A stretch of DNA of 64,000 bases from Microbacterium sp. MYb45 (GCF_002979655.1 NZ_PCPG01000001.1:434001-498000); one strand, 5' to 3'. Numbered from the stretch's first letter, positions 6,992 through 15,749 are shown. Notes: generated by a model not told the origin, from the sequence alone. Translations and numbers: made by a program.

Positions 6992-9091
6992 TCAGGCCTC
7001 GGCGAGGCCGAGGGTGTCGAGCAGCCAGGCGAGCTCGAAGGCGCGCTCCCGCCATGAGTTGTAGCGGCCGCTCACGCCGCCGTGCCCGGCGACCATCTCG
7101 CACTTGAGGAGCACGTCGGAGGCACCGGCCTCGCGCAGACGTGCGACCCACTTCGCCGGCTCCACGTAGAGCACGCGGGTGTCATTGAGTGATGTCACCG
7201 CGAGGATGCGGGGGTACTGGACGCCGTCGCGGACGTTCTCGTACGGCGAGTACGACTTCATGTACTCGTAGACGTCGGCGTCGTGGAGAGGATCGCCCCA
7301 TTCGTCCCACTCGATCACGGTGAGGGGCAGCGAAGGGTCGAGGATCGTCGTCAGAGCGTCGACGAACGGAACTCCGGCGAGGATTCCGGCGAAGAGTTCG
7401 GGGGCGAGGTTGGCGACGGCGCCCATCAGCAGTCCGCCCGCGCTGCCGCCCTCGGCGACCAGTCGGCTCGGCGTGGTGACACCGGTCGCGACCAGGTGCT
7501 CACCGCAGGAGACGAAGTCCGTGAAGGTGTTGCGCTTGCTGAGCAGCTTCCCGTCTTCGTACCACTGGCGGCCCATCTCGCCGCCGCCGCGCACGTGAGC
7601 GACCGCGAAGATCACGCCGCGATCGAGCTCGGAGAGTCGCGCGACCGAGAACCCGGGGTCGATCGAATGCTCGTAGGAACCATAGCCGTAGAGATGCACG
7701 GGGCGTGCTCCCGCACCGGGCTCGCCGAATGAGCGCTTCCACACGAGGGAGATCGGCACGCGCACCCCATCGGACGCCGTCGCCCATTCGCGCCGCTGAC
7801 CGTACTCGTCCGGGTCGTAGCCGCCGAGTACGGTGACCTGCTTGCGCAGCACCAGCTCGCGGTTCGACAGGTCGAGGTCGTACACCGTGCCGGGCGTGAC
7901 GAACGACGTGTATCCGAGTCGCAGGAAGGGGGAGTGCCACTCCGGGTTCCCGCTCACTCCGGCGGAGTACAGCGGCTCGTCGAAGGGGATCTCGTCGACG
8001 GTGTTCGTGGTGTAGTCGAGAAGCCCGACGCGCTCGAGTCCCTCGCTGCGGTACTCGACCGTTGCGAAGTCGCGGAACGCATCCATGCCGAGCAGACGCC
8101 TTCCCGCCTCGTGGGCGACGACCCGCCGCCGTTCGCCCTGAGGGTCGGACGCCGCCACCGAGACGAGTTCGAAGTCGAGGGCTCCGTCGTTGTGCAGTAT
8201 GAAGAGCCTGTCCTCGCCGTCCACCACGGCGTGATCGATGGAGTACTCCACTCCTTCGCGGCGCGGCCACACCAGGCGAGGCGTCGCGGTGAGGTCGCCG
8301 GTCAGATCGACGAGGTACTCCTCGCTCGTGATGCTCGAACCGACGCCGACGACGAGGTACCGGCGGCTGCGGGTGATCCCGGCGCCGAGCCAGAACTTCT
8401 CGTCGGGTTCGTGGAACAGCTGGACATCGTCCGCGACCGGTGTGCCGAGGCGGTGCAGCCACAGGGTGTCGGGCCGCCAGGCTTCATCTCGGGTCGTGTA
8501 GAGGACGCCGGTGCCGTCCGGGGTGAAGGAGGCGCCGCCGGTGTTCGGGATCTCGTCGTCGAGGGTCTCGCCGGAGACGAGGTCGCGCACGTGCACCGTG
8601 TACAGCTCGTCGCCTTCGAAGTCGGTCGACCAGAGCAGCTTCGTCGCGTCGTCCGAGGTGTCGAACGCCCCGAGCGAGAAGAACTCGTGCCCGTCGGCCT
8701 CGACGTTCCCGTCGAGCAGCACGACCTCGCCGGGAACCGGCACGCCGGCCTCGAGCTTCGGGGGAGTCCAGTCGTCGTGCTCCGCGGCGGCCCGGCAGTG
8801 GATGCCGTACTGGGCGCCCTCTTCGGTGCGGCTGTAGTACCACCAGTCTCCGCGCCGGGTGGGAACGGACAGATCGGTCTCCTGCACGCGACTCTTGATC
8901 TCCTCGAAGAGGCGCTCGCGCAGGTCGGCCAGGTGCGCCGTCTCGTCGTCGGTGTGGGCGTTCTCCGCCTCGAGGTGCGCGATGACCTCGGCGGAGTCCT
9001 TCGCCCGCATCCACTCGTACGGGTCGTCGAATGTGTCACCGTGGTGTGTGCGGAGCGTGGAGCGGCGGGCAGCGAGGGGAGCGTCAGTCAC
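6992..9091 (-). CDS. ptrB: S9 family serine peptidase (oligopeptidase B-like)
   Basis: Cytosolic oligopeptidase cleaving short peptides, probably after basic residues as in oligopeptidase B. The 699-residue length fits. The N-terminal two-thirds form the seven-bladed propeller domain, with the conserved WWYYSRT segment. The C-terminal alpha/beta-hydrolase domain carries the triad: Ser550 in EGGSAGG, Asp637 in SLNDTRV and His670 in AGHGG. There is no signal peptide, as expected for a cytoplasmic enzyme. The GTG start is supported by TAGCGT 6 nt upstream (leaderless). It is divergent from the phosphate transporter and convergent with pfkA. Confidence 0.92.
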   Translation of the reverse strand: MTDAPLAARRSTLRTHHGDTFDDPYEWMRAKDSAEVIAHLEAENAHTDDETAHLADLRERLFEEIKSRVQETDLSVPTRRGDWWYYSRTEEGAQYGIHCRAAAEHDDWTPPKLEAGVPVPGEVVLLDGNVEADGHEFFSLGAFDTSDDATKLLWSTDFEGDELYTVHVRDLVSGETLDDEIPNTGGASFTPDGTGVLYTTRDEAWRPDTLWLHRLGTPVADDVQLFHEPDEKFWLGAGITRSRRYLVVGVGSSITSEEYLVDLTGDLTATPRLVWPRREGVEYSIDHAVVDGEDRLFILHNDGALDFELVSVAASDPQGERRRVVAHEAGRRLLGMDAFRDFATVEYRSEGLERVGLLDYTTNTVDEIPFDEPLYSAGVSGNPEWHSPFLRLGYTSFVTPGTVYDLDLSNRELVLRKQVTVLGGYDPDEYGQRREWATASDGVRVPISLVWKRSFGEPGAGARPVHLYGYGSYEHSIDPGFSVARLSELDRGVIFAVAHVRGGGEMGRQWYEDGKLLSKRNTFTDFVSCGEHLVATGVTTPSRLVAEGGSAGGLLMGAVANLAPELFAGILAGVPFVDALTTILDPSLPLTVIEWDEWGDPLHDADVYEYMKSYSPYENVRDGVQYPRILAVTSLNDTRVLYVEPAKWVARLREAGASDVLLKCEMVAGHGGVSGRYNSWRERAFELAWLLDTLGLAEA

Positions 9092-9097
9092 CGTCCC

Positions 9098-9103
9098 ACG
9101 CTA
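9098..9103 (-). promoter_or_regulatory. -10 hexamer of the S9 peptidase gene (leaderless)
   Basis: TAGCGT on the minus strand, 6 nt before the GTG start. Confidence 0.5.
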
Positions 9104-9155
9104 TCCCAGGTCGAGTTGACCGGCACGGGGGAGGGTGGGAGGATTTAGCGGGGCC

Positions 9156-9184
9156 GGTTAACGGAAGTCAAACCCACGGTGAAC
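9156..9184 (+). promoter_or_regulatory. PHO-box-like direct repeats upstream of the phosphate transporter
   Basis: Three heptamers, GGTTAAC (9156), GTCAAAC (9167) and GGTGAAC (9178), start exactly 11 bp apart. Read on the other strand they are GTTAACC, GTTTGAC and GTTCACC, matching the 11-nt direct repeat unit that PhoP binds in Streptomyces. The gene downstream is a PiT phosphate transporter, so phosphate-dependent control is the natural reading. The regulator is not encoded in this window. Confidence 0.6.
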
Positions 9185-9247
9185 TCTTCGTTCGTCACGT
9201 CGATCACGTCGACATCTCCTTCTTCCTCAAACGACCGAAAGCGAACG

Positions 9248-10627
9248 GTGGAAACCGCAGCCCTCATCGTCGTGCTTGTCATCGCGCTGGCACTCTTCTT
9301 CGACTTCACCAACGGCTTTCACGACACGGCGAATGCCATGGCGACGCCGATCGCCACCGGTGCGCTCAAGCCCAAGACCGCCGTCCTCCTCGCCGCCGTC
9401 TTGAACCTGGTGGGTGCATTCCTGTCCACCGAGGTCTCCAAGACGATCTCCGGCGGCATCATCCGCGAAGACGCGATCATCTCCGCGGGGGCGGACCTCT
9501 TCCTGTCCCTGATCTTCGCGGGCCTGATCGGCGCCATCACCTGGAACATGCTGACCTGGCTCCTGGGCCTTCCGTCGAGCTCATCGCACGCGCTGTTCGG
9601 CGGCCTGATCGGCGCGACCCTGGTCGGTGCGGGGCTCGGCGGCATCGACTTCGGCATGGTGCTCTCGAAGATCGTGCTCCCTGCGCTCATCGCCCCCGTC
9701 ACCGCGGGGCTCATCGCCTTCGCGGCGACGAAGATCGCCTACTCGATCACGCGACGTTACGACGGCAAGCCCGACGGTCGCGACGGTTTCCGCTGGGGGC
9801 AGATCTTCACGTCCTCGCTGGTCGCACTCGCGCACGGCACCAACGACGCGCAGAAGACGATGGGTGTCATCACCCTCGCTCTGATCACCATCGGCTGGCA
9901 GTCCGGCGTGCACCACGAACCGCAGCTCTGGGTGATCGTCGCCTGCGCCTTCACGATCGCGCTCGGCACGTATCTCGGTGGCTGGCGAATCATCCGCACC
10001 CTCGGCAAGGGGCTCACCGATGTGAAGCCCGCGCAGGGCTTCGCGGCGGAGAGCTCGACGGCAGCGACGATCCTGGCCTCCAGTGCGCTCGGCTTCGCGC
10101 TCTCGACCACGCAGGTGGCCTCGGGCTCCGTGATCGGCTCCGGTCTCGGTCGCCGAGGCTCCACGGTCCGCTGGCGGACGGCGGGTCGTATCGGCGTCGG
10201 CTGGCTGCTCACGCTTCCCGCAGCGGGAGCCGTTGGTGCTCTGGCGGCGCTTCTCGTCGTCTGGCTCGGCAACTGGGGTGTGGCGATCGACGCGGTCATC
10301 GCCGTCGTGATCATCCTGGGACTGTTCATGCGTTCGCGCCGCAACGCCGTCACATCCGCGAACGCCATGAGTGACGTCGCCGAATCCGGGATGGCCATCG
10401 AGCTCCCGGACACGCCGCCGCCGACGCGTCGTCAGCAGCGTATCGAGCTGGCCAAGGCCGAGGCGAAGGCCCGTGCCGAGGCTCGTGAGAAGGTGAAGGC
10501 CCAGGCGAAGAAGGACGCGGAGGCCAAGGCGAAGAAGAAGGCTCAGGCCAAGGCGAGCGTCAAGGGTGCCAAATCCGCCTCCTCATCGAAGAACTCGGAT
10601 GCGAACCGGAACGGGGACTCGGAATGA
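9248..10627 (+). CDS. pit: Inorganic phosphate transporter, PiT family
   Basis: Low-affinity phosphate (metal-phosphate/proton) symporter of the cytoplasmic membrane, 459 residues. Both PiT signature repeats are present: FDFTNGFHDTANAMAT near the N-terminus and LAHGTNDAQKTMG in the second half, with about ten membrane helices. The C-terminus adds roughly 70 residues of Lys/Ala/Glu-rich charged sequence predicted to lie in the cytoplasm. A GTG at 9179 is in frame but lies inside the PHO-box-like repeats and adds a polar Ser-rich leader; the GTG at 9248 starts right at the first membrane helix and is preferred, although its ribosome site is weak. The stop overlaps the next gene by 4 nt. Confidence 0.9.
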   Translation: METAALIVVLVIALALFFDFTNGFHDTANAMATPIATGALKPKTAVLLAAVLNLVGAFLSTEVSKTISGGIIREDAIISAGADLFLSLIFAGLIGAITWNMLTWLLGLPSSSSHALFGGLIGATLVGAGLGGIDFGMVLSKIVLPALIAPVTAGLIAFAATKIAYSITRRYDGKPDGRDGFRWGQIFTSSLVALAHGTNDAQKTMGVITLALITIGWQSGVHHEPQLWVIVACAFTIALGTYLGGWRIIRTLGKGLTDVKPAQGFAAESSTAATILASSALGFALSTTQVASGSVIGSGLGRRGSTVRWRTAGRIGVGWLLTLPAAGAVGALAALLVVWLGNWGVAIDAVIAVVIILGLFMRSRRNAVTSANAMSDVAESGMAIELPDTPPPTRRQQRIELAKAEAKARAEAREKVKAQAKKDAEAKAKKKAQAKASVKGAKSASSSKNSDANRNGDSE

Positions 10628-10957
10628 ACGTCGTCATCGACTGGATCGCGTTCCTCCAGGTGTTCCTCGCAGCACTCATCGGCGCGGCGGCCATCGTCAC
10701 CTTCTACGCCCTCGGTCTTCGTCTGCTGGTGCGCAGCGGTCGCGCCCCGGTGGTGAGCCCCGCCGAGTTCACGGATGCGATCACCGATCTCCGAGAAGGA
10801 GATGAGGCGCGCCGAGAAGCAGGCGGCGAAGGCGGCGCGGAAGAGCCCGCTCACCGAGGGGCAGAAGCGGGTCGCGCTCTTCGGTGCGTACGGATGCTTC
10901 GCGCTGTGCGCCGCGGCCGTGGTCGCCGGCATCCTGCTCCTCGTCATCGGGCACTGA
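10624..10957 (+). pseudogene. Small membrane protein gene with apparent frameshift
   Basis: The first frame (ATG 10624) encodes a membrane helix and reads coherently to about DAITDL near 10791, then becomes an Arg/Gly-rich shadow-like tail ending at 11001. The next frame picks up EKEMRRAEKQAAKAARKSPL from about 10793 and ends with a second membrane helix at 10957. Dropping one base near 10790 joins the two into a plausible two-helix protein of about 110 residues. It is either a real frameshift, a sequencing error or two overlapping genes (a second start at ATG 10802 has AAGGAG touching it). It overlaps the phosphate transporter stop by 4 nt, suggesting a co-transcribed partner. Confidence 0.55.
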
Positions 10958-10998
10958 CCCGACGCCGGCAGGTCGAATGCCGACGCGGGGTCGAGGCC

Positions 10999-11004
10999 TA
11001 GGCT
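10999..11004 (+). promoter_or_regulatory. -10 hexamer of the metallophosphoesterase gene (leaderless)
   Basis: TAGGCT, 6 nt before the ATG. Confidence 0.5.
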
Positions 11005-11010
11005 GTTGGC

Positions 11011-11931
11011 ATGTCCGCAGGAACCGGAAACGCGTACTCCTTCGGCCGACATGACCCCGCAAGCCATGTGCTGATCCACGTGAGTGATCCGCACTTCCTC
11101 GCAGGGGGAGCGCGGCTCGGTGGGAAGTACGACGTCGAGGCCAATTTCGCCCGAACGCTCGATGCGATCAGATCCGTGCATCCGCATCCGTCGGCGATCG
11201 TCGTCACCGGCGACCTCGCCGATCTGGGTGAGCCCGACGCTTATCGCCGGCTGAGGGCTGCCGTCGAGCCGGTGGCGGACGAGCTGGGCGCTCCGCTCAT
11301 CTGGGTCGCGGGCAACCACGACGAACGCCCGGCACTGCGCGCAGGACTCCTCGATGCGGAGCCGACGGAGGATCCGGTGACGGGCGTCTGGGACCTCGCC
11401 GGGCTTCGCCTCATCGCTCTCGACACCAGCGTTCCCGGCTGGCATCACGGCGACCTCGACGAAGAACAGCTGTCCTGGCTCGCCGACGTGCTCGCGGATC
11501 CCGCTCCGCACGGCACCCTGCTCGCGATGCACCATCCACCGCTCCCGAGCCATCTGCCGCTCTTCGACATCCTGGAGCTTCGGCATCAGGATGAGCTCGC
11601 GGAGGTCATCCGCGGAACCGATGTCCGTGGCATCCTCGCCGGTCACCTGCACTACTCGTCGCAGGGCACCTTCGCCGGCGTCCCGGTGAGTGTCTCGTCG
11701 GCCACCTGCTACACGATGAACGTGGCGCGTCCGTCGGCCGAGGTGAACGGCATGGACGCGGCCCAGGCCTTCCAGCTCGTGCACGTGTACCCGGAGACGA
11801 TCACGCACACGGTGGTGCCGGTGACGCAGGCCGCGACCGGGGACTACTTCTCCGCGGACTGGCTCGAGCGGATGGCGGCGCTCACACCGGAGCAGCGACT
11901 CGAGGCGTTCTCCCGCAAGCCCGGCCGGTGA
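11011..11931 (+). CDS. Calcineurin-like phosphodiesterase (CpdA/Rv0805-like)
   Basis: Binuclear-metal phosphodiesterase of 306 residues, most similar in motif layout to class III cyclic nucleotide phosphodiesterases. The five metallophosphoesterase blocks are present in order: SDPHF (Asp26, His28), GDLAD (Asp68), GNHDE near residue 100, MHHPP near 178 and GHLHYS near 215. No signal peptide or membrane segment, so cytosolic. Substrate cannot be fixed from sequence: cAMP, other 2',3'- or 3',5'-cyclic nucleotides or generic phosphodiesters are possible. The leaderless -10 supports the start. Confidence 0.85.
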   Translation: MSAGTGNAYSFGRHDPASHVLIHVSDPHFLAGGARLGGKYDVEANFARTLDAIRSVHPHPSAIVVTGDLADLGEPDAYRRLRAAVEPVADELGAPLIWVAGNHDERPALRAGLLDAEPTEDPVTGVWDLAGLRLIALDTSVPGWHHGDLDEEQLSWLADVLADPAPHGTLLAMHHPPLPSHLPLFDILELRHQDELAEVIRGTDVRGILAGHLHYSSQGTFAGVPVSVSSATCYTMNVARPSAEVNGMDAAQAFQLVHVYPETITHTVVPVTQAATGDYFSADWLERMAALTPEQRLEAFSRKPGR

Positions 11932-11937
11932 GCGGCG

Positions 11938-11943
11938 TAGACT
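11938..11943 (+). promoter_or_regulatory. Candidate -10 of aspA
   Basis: TAGACT with a predicted leader of about 45 nt and a GAGGA ribosome site before the ATG, unlike the leaderless neighbours. Confidence 0.4.
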
Positions 11944-11992
11944 GAGAGCATCCCCCACCCTTCTCACCCGCCACGACCCACGAGGATGTGAC

Positions 11993-13453
11993 ATGGCTTC
12001 TGCCGCGCCTACCCCGACCCGCACCGAGACCGATTCGCTCGGGAGCATGGAGATTCCCGTCGACGCGTACTGGGGGATTCATACTTCCCGCGCCGACGCG
12101 AACTTCCCGATCTCGAAACGGCCCATCTCGGTCTATCCGGACCTCGTGGTCGGGCTGGCGATGGTCAAGCAGGCGAGTGCGCGGGCGAACCGCGAGATCG
12201 GGGTACTGGACCACGAGCGCGCCGACCTGATCGACCGTGCCGCGCAGCGCGTCATCGACGGCGAGTTCCACGAGCAGTTCACGGTGGGCGTCATCCAGGG
12301 TGGCGCGGGTACCTCGACGAACATGAACGCGAACGAGGTCATCACCAACATCGCGCTGGAGTTGGCCGGCCGCGAGAAGGGCGATTACGCCTTCCTGTCG
12401 CCGATCGATCACACCAACCGCAGCCAGTCGACCAACGACGTCTACCCGACCGCCGTGAAGATCGGCCTCTCACTGACGCTGCGCTCGCTGCTCGAAGAGC
12501 TCGACCTGCTGCGACTGTCGTTCCTCGGCAAGTCCCGCGAGTTCCACGACGTGCTGAAGGTCGGTCGCACCCAGCTGCAGGACGCCGTGCCGATGACTCT
12601 CGGCCAGGAGTTCAACGGCTTCGCCACGACTCTCGGCTACGACCACACGCGGCTGACCGAGAACGCCTCGCTCATGTTCGAGATCAACATGGGTGCCACG
12701 GCGATCGGCACCGGCATCACCACGCACCCCGGTTACGCCCCCGCCGTGCTCAAGCACCTGCGCGAGATCACGCAGCTCGACCTGCGAACGGCCGGTGACC
12801 TCGTCGAGGCCACCAGCGACACCGGCTCGTTCATGTCGTTCTCCTCGACGCTCAAGCGCAACGCGATGAAGCTGTCGAAGATCTGCAACGACCTCCGGCT
12901 GCTCTCGTCCGGCCCGCAGGCGGGCTTCGGCGAGATCAACCTGCCTGCGATGCAGGCCGGATCCAGCATCATGCCCGGCAAGGTGAACCCGGTCATCCCC
13001 GAGGTCGTGAACCAGGTCGCGTTCGCCGTCGCGGGCGCCGACATGACGGTGACGATGGCCGCCGAGGCGGGCCAGCTCCAGCTGAACGCGTTCGAGCCGG
13101 TCATCGCGCATTCGATCTTCCAGTCGATCACGTGGATGCGCCAGGCGATGTGGACGCTGCGCGTCAACTGTGTCGACGGCATCACCGCCAACCGCGATCG
13201 TCTCGGCGCGATGGTCGGTGCATCGGTCGGCGTCATCACCGCCCTGACGCCGTTCATCGGCTACGCGGCCGCTGCGGCGCTCGCGAAGACCGCGCTCCTG
13301 ACGAACCGGAGCGTCGCGGACCTGGTCGTCGAGGCCGGTCTGATGTCGCGCGACGAGGTCGTCAAGCAGCTCTCGCCCGCTCGTCTGTCCGGGCTCGAGA
13401 CGATCACCGCGGCGATCCCGGTGATCTCGCCGGAGGACCGCATCGAGGTCTGA
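11993..13453 (+). CDS. aspA: Aspartate ammonia-lyase
   Basis: Deaminates L-aspartate to fumarate and ammonia. The 486-residue protein belongs to the fumarase/aspartase superfamily: GGAGTSTNMNANEVI near residue 102-116, HTNRSQSTNDVYPTA near 143, and the superfamily signature GSSIMPGKVNPVIPE near 323, whose first Ser is on the catalytic loop. HTNRSQSTND together with VIPEVVNQV favours aspartase over class II fumarase (which usually has HPNDHVN), but fumarase activity cannot be fully excluded. Fumarate would feed the citric acid cycle; a dicarboxylate carrier is found further along the window. Confidence 0.9.
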   Translation: MASAAPTPTRTETDSLGSMEIPVDAYWGIHTSRADANFPISKRPISVYPDLVVGLAMVKQASARANREIGVLDHERADLIDRAAQRVIDGEFHEQFTVGVIQGGAGTSTNMNANEVITNIALELAGREKGDYAFLSPIDHTNRSQSTNDVYPTAVKIGLSLTLRSLLEELDLLRLSFLGKSREFHDVLKVGRTQLQDAVPMTLGQEFNGFATTLGYDHTRLTENASLMFEINMGATAIGTGITTHPGYAPAVLKHLREITQLDLRTAGDLVEATSDTGSFMSFSSTLKRNAMKLSKICNDLRLLSSGPQAGFGEINLPAMQAGSSIMPGKVNPVIPEVVNQVAFAVAGADMTVTMAAEAGQLQLNAFEPVIAHSIFQSITWMRQAMWTLRVNCVDGITANRDRLGAMVGASVGVITALTPFIGYAAAAALAKTALLTNRSVADLVVEAGLMSRDEVVKQLSPARLSGLETITAAIPVISPEDRIEV

Positions 13454-13468
13454 CCCACCCGCGAAGGC

Positions 13469-13506
13469 AAGAGGGGGATGGATGCCGCGGCATCCATCCC
13501 CCTCTT
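13469..13506. terminator. Bidirectional terminator after aspA
   Basis: A perfect 38-bp palindrome, two 19-nt arms (AAGAGGGGGATGGATGCCG and its complement) with no unpaired centre, between convergent aspA and the FAH-family gene. Confidence 0.75.
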
Positions 13507-13521
13507 CGTGCGTCGAGCTGC

Positions 13522-14391
13522 TCAGTCGGTGATGCGGCAGTGCGTCGTGAGCTCGCCGATGCCGTCGATTCCGACGGTCACGGTGGAGTGGTCGCGCAGG
13601 AAGATCTGTGGATCCCGCGAATACCCGGCGCCACCGGGGCTGCCCGTCGAGATGAGGGTTCCGGGCAGCAACGTGAGTGACTGCGAGAGGTGCGCGATCA
13701 GCGTGGCGACGGAGCGCACCATCTGGTCCGTGCTGGCGTCCTGAACCGTGTGGCCGTCCACGACCGCCCAGATATGCAGATCCTGCGGGTCGGAGATCTC
13801 ATCCGCGGTCACCGCGAACGGTCCGGTCGGGGTGAATCCGTCGAATGACTTGCATCGCGACCACTGTGCCTCCGAGAACTGGATGTTCCTGGCGGTGATG
13901 TCGTTCACCACGGTGTAGCCCCAGACGTGCGAGAGAGCATCCGCCTCGCTGACGTCCTTGGCGGGGGTTCCGATGAGCACGCCGAGCTCGGCCTCGTAGT
14001 CGACGGCCTCGCTGAGGGATCGCGGCCAGGAGGTGGTCTGTTCGTGTCCGGTGAGCGAATTCGGCCACAGCGTGAACACGGTCGGTGCCGCATCGGTCTT
14101 CAAGCCCAGCTCGCTGGAGTGCGCCGCATAGTTGAGCCCGACGGCGAGCACCGCCGGGGGAGCGATCACGGCGGAGGAGAACGCCCAGTCGCCGAGCGGA
14201 TGGCGCTCCGCGTCTGCGGCGGCCAGCGCGGCGCGCAGTCGCTCGAGGAGAGGGGCCCCTCCCTCGATCAGCTGCTGCAGCGTGGCAGGGGCGTCGTTCA
14301 GGAGATCAGAGACGAGGATGGCGTCCGAGTCCTGCACCACGGCGAGAACCGTGCGCGGGGAGTCAGGACGGCGCAGGTGAGCGAACCGCAT
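13522..14391 (-). CDS. Fumarylacetoacetate hydrolase family protein
   Basis: A 289-residue member of the FAH superfamily, metal-dependent enzymes that hydrolyse or decarboxylate keto-acids in aromatic or sugar-acid catabolism. The core region shows AVGLNYAAH near residue 83, DYEAELGVLIG (acidic metal ligands), VNDITARN, KSFDGFTPTGP and STGSPGGAG, the standard order. The neighbours are not an aromatic degradation operon, so the substrate is unknown. Start chosen at ATG with TAGCGT 6 nt upstream. It is convergent with aspA and divergent from the PrsW gene. Confidence 0.85.
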   Translation of the reverse strand: MRFAHLRRPDSPRTVLAVVQDSDAILVSDLLNDAPATLQQLIEGGAPLLERLRAALAAADAERHPLGDWAFSSAVIAPPAVLAVGLNYAAHSSELGLKTDAAPTVFTLWPNSLTGHEQTTSWPRSLSEAVDYEAELGVLIGTPAKDVSEADALSHVWGYTVVNDITARNIQFSEAQWSRCKSFDGFTPTGPFAVTADEISDPQDLHIWAVVDGHTVQDASTDQMVRSVATLIAHLSQSLTLLPGTLISTGSPGGAGYSRDPQIFLRDHSTVTVGIDGIGELTTHCRITD

Positions 14392-14397
14392 GGTTCT

Positions 14398-14403
14398 ACG
14401 CTA
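14398..14403 (-). promoter_or_regulatory. -10 hexamer of the FAH-family gene (leaderless)
   Basis: TAGCGT on the minus strand, 6 nt before the ATG. Confidence 0.5.
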
Positions 14404-14468
14404 CCGGCTGCCGGGCGACGAGCGGGTGGAGGACTCAGCCATACCCGAGGCGTCTCTCTTGTTCCCCA

Positions 14469-14474
14469 TAAGCT
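14469..14474 (+). promoter_or_regulatory. -10 hexamer of the PrsW-family gene (leaderless)
   Basis: TAAGCT, 6 nt before ATG 14481; this also argues against the in-frame TTG at 14475. Confidence 0.45.
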
Positions 14475-14480
14475 TTGGCT

Positions 14481-15710
14481 ATGAGTTTCGGAGGACCCCC
14501 GCCGCCGCAGCAGCCCTCGCCGTACATGCCGCCACCCCCGCGACAGCCGGCCTATGCCTCGCGTCTGGCCCAGCCGACACCGTACACACCGCCTGCTCCG
14601 GTCGCGCCGTCGCCGGCCGAGTCGCTGCCCGCGCTGCCGGTGCCGACGCGCAAGGGGCGCACGATCTCGCTCTGGCTCTTCGGTTTCCTGGGCTTCCTGC
14701 TGCTCGCCCTGGTCGGCTACTTCGGGTGGGCGCTCGGTGTCTTCGCCTCCGTCGTCGGTTTGGTGCTCGCCCTCATCCCGCTGACCGTGGTGTTCCTCGG
14801 CGTCCGGATGATCGACCGCTGGGAACCGGAGCCGAAGCGCCTGGTGTTCTTCGCGATCGCTTGGGGCGCACTGGCGGCTGCGGGGCTCACTCTGCTCGTC
14901 GACGTGGGGCTGACGATCCTGCTCGGCATCACCTCCGATGCCTTCACGGCGGTGGTGCAGGCGCCGATCGTCGAGGAGTTCTGGAAGGGACTCGGGGTCT
15001 TCCTCATCTTCCTGCTCGCCCGTCGCGCCTTCGACGGTCCGGTGGACGGTGTCGTGTACGGAGCACTCGTCGGCGCGGGGTTCGCCTTCACCGAGAACAT
15101 CCAGTACTTCGCGGTCAGCCTGATCGAGGGTGGTGGCGAGCAGCTCACCGTCACCTTCGCCGTGCGCGCGATCCTGTCCCCGTTCGCACACGCCATGTTC
15201 ACGGCGGTGACCGGCTTCGCGATCGGTCTGGTCGCGCGGCGACACGGATCGGCGAGCTCCGCGATCGGTGCGGGCCTGCTGGGAATGCTCGGAGCGGTCC
15301 TCCTGCACGCACTCTGGAACGGGTCCGCGACCTTCGCCGACTTCTTCGGACTGTACTTCACCCTGCAGGTGCCGCTCTTCGTGGGCTTCATCCTCGGAAT
15401 CGTCGCTCTCCGTCGCGAAGAGGCGCGCCTCACTCGTGCGCGCCTCGCCGAGTACGCGAACGCGGGGTGGTTCACGCCCGAAGAGGTCACGATGCTCGCC
15501 ACATCGAGCGGACGCAAGGCGGGTCTCAACTGGGCGCGAGGTCTTCGGGGTGACCGGCGTCCGATCATGCGCGAGTTCATCAAGGACGCGACCGCGCTGG
15601 CCGCGGTCCGTCAGCGGGCGATCACGGGGCGCGATCCGCTCGCCGTCGAGGACGAGCGTGCGCTGCTGATCCGTACCCGAGCCGCCAGGGCCGCACTGCT
15701 GGCGTATTGA
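14481..15710 (+). CDS. PrsW family intramembrane metalloprotease
   Basis: Membrane protease of the CPBP/PrsW type, 409 residues. The first ~50 residues are Pro/Gln-rich and cytoplasmic, followed by eight or so membrane helices. The PrsW motifs are all visible: PIVEEFWKG (paired Glu near 165), GAGFAFTENIQYF near 200, HAMFTAVTGFAIG near 237 and LHALWNGSA near 277, supplying the Glu and His metal ligands. In Bacillus PrsW cleaves an anti-sigma factor; no anti-sigma gene is adjacent here, so the substrate is open. The C-terminal ~90 residues are soluble and Arg-rich. Confidence 0.88.
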   Translation: MSFGGPPPPQQPSPYMPPPPRQPAYASRLAQPTPYTPPAPVAPSPAESLPALPVPTRKGRTISLWLFGFLGFLLLALVGYFGWALGVFASVVGLVLALIPLTVVFLGVRMIDRWEPEPKRLVFFAIAWGALAAAGLTLLVDVGLTILLGITSDAFTAVVQAPIVEEFWKGLGVFLIFLLARRAFDGPVDGVVYGALVGAGFAFTENIQYFAVSLIEGGGEQLTVTFAVRAILSPFAHAMFTAVTGFAIGLVARRHGSASSAIGAGLLGMLGAVLLHALWNGSATFADFFGLYFTLQVPLFVGFILGIVALRREEARLTRARLAEYANAGWFTPEEVTMLATSSGRKAGLNWARGLRGDRRPIMREFIKDATALAAVRQRAITGRDPLAVEDERALLIRTRAARAALLAY

Positions 15711-15749
15711 GCCCGACATCGGGATACTCGTCGTGAGGAGGCGGTCGCG

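Noticed and set aside
9179..9247. GTG 9179 as the start of the phosphate transporter
   Set aside because: It lies within the PHO-box-like repeats and adds a Ser-rich leader before helix 1; GTG 9248 fits better although its ribosome site is weak.
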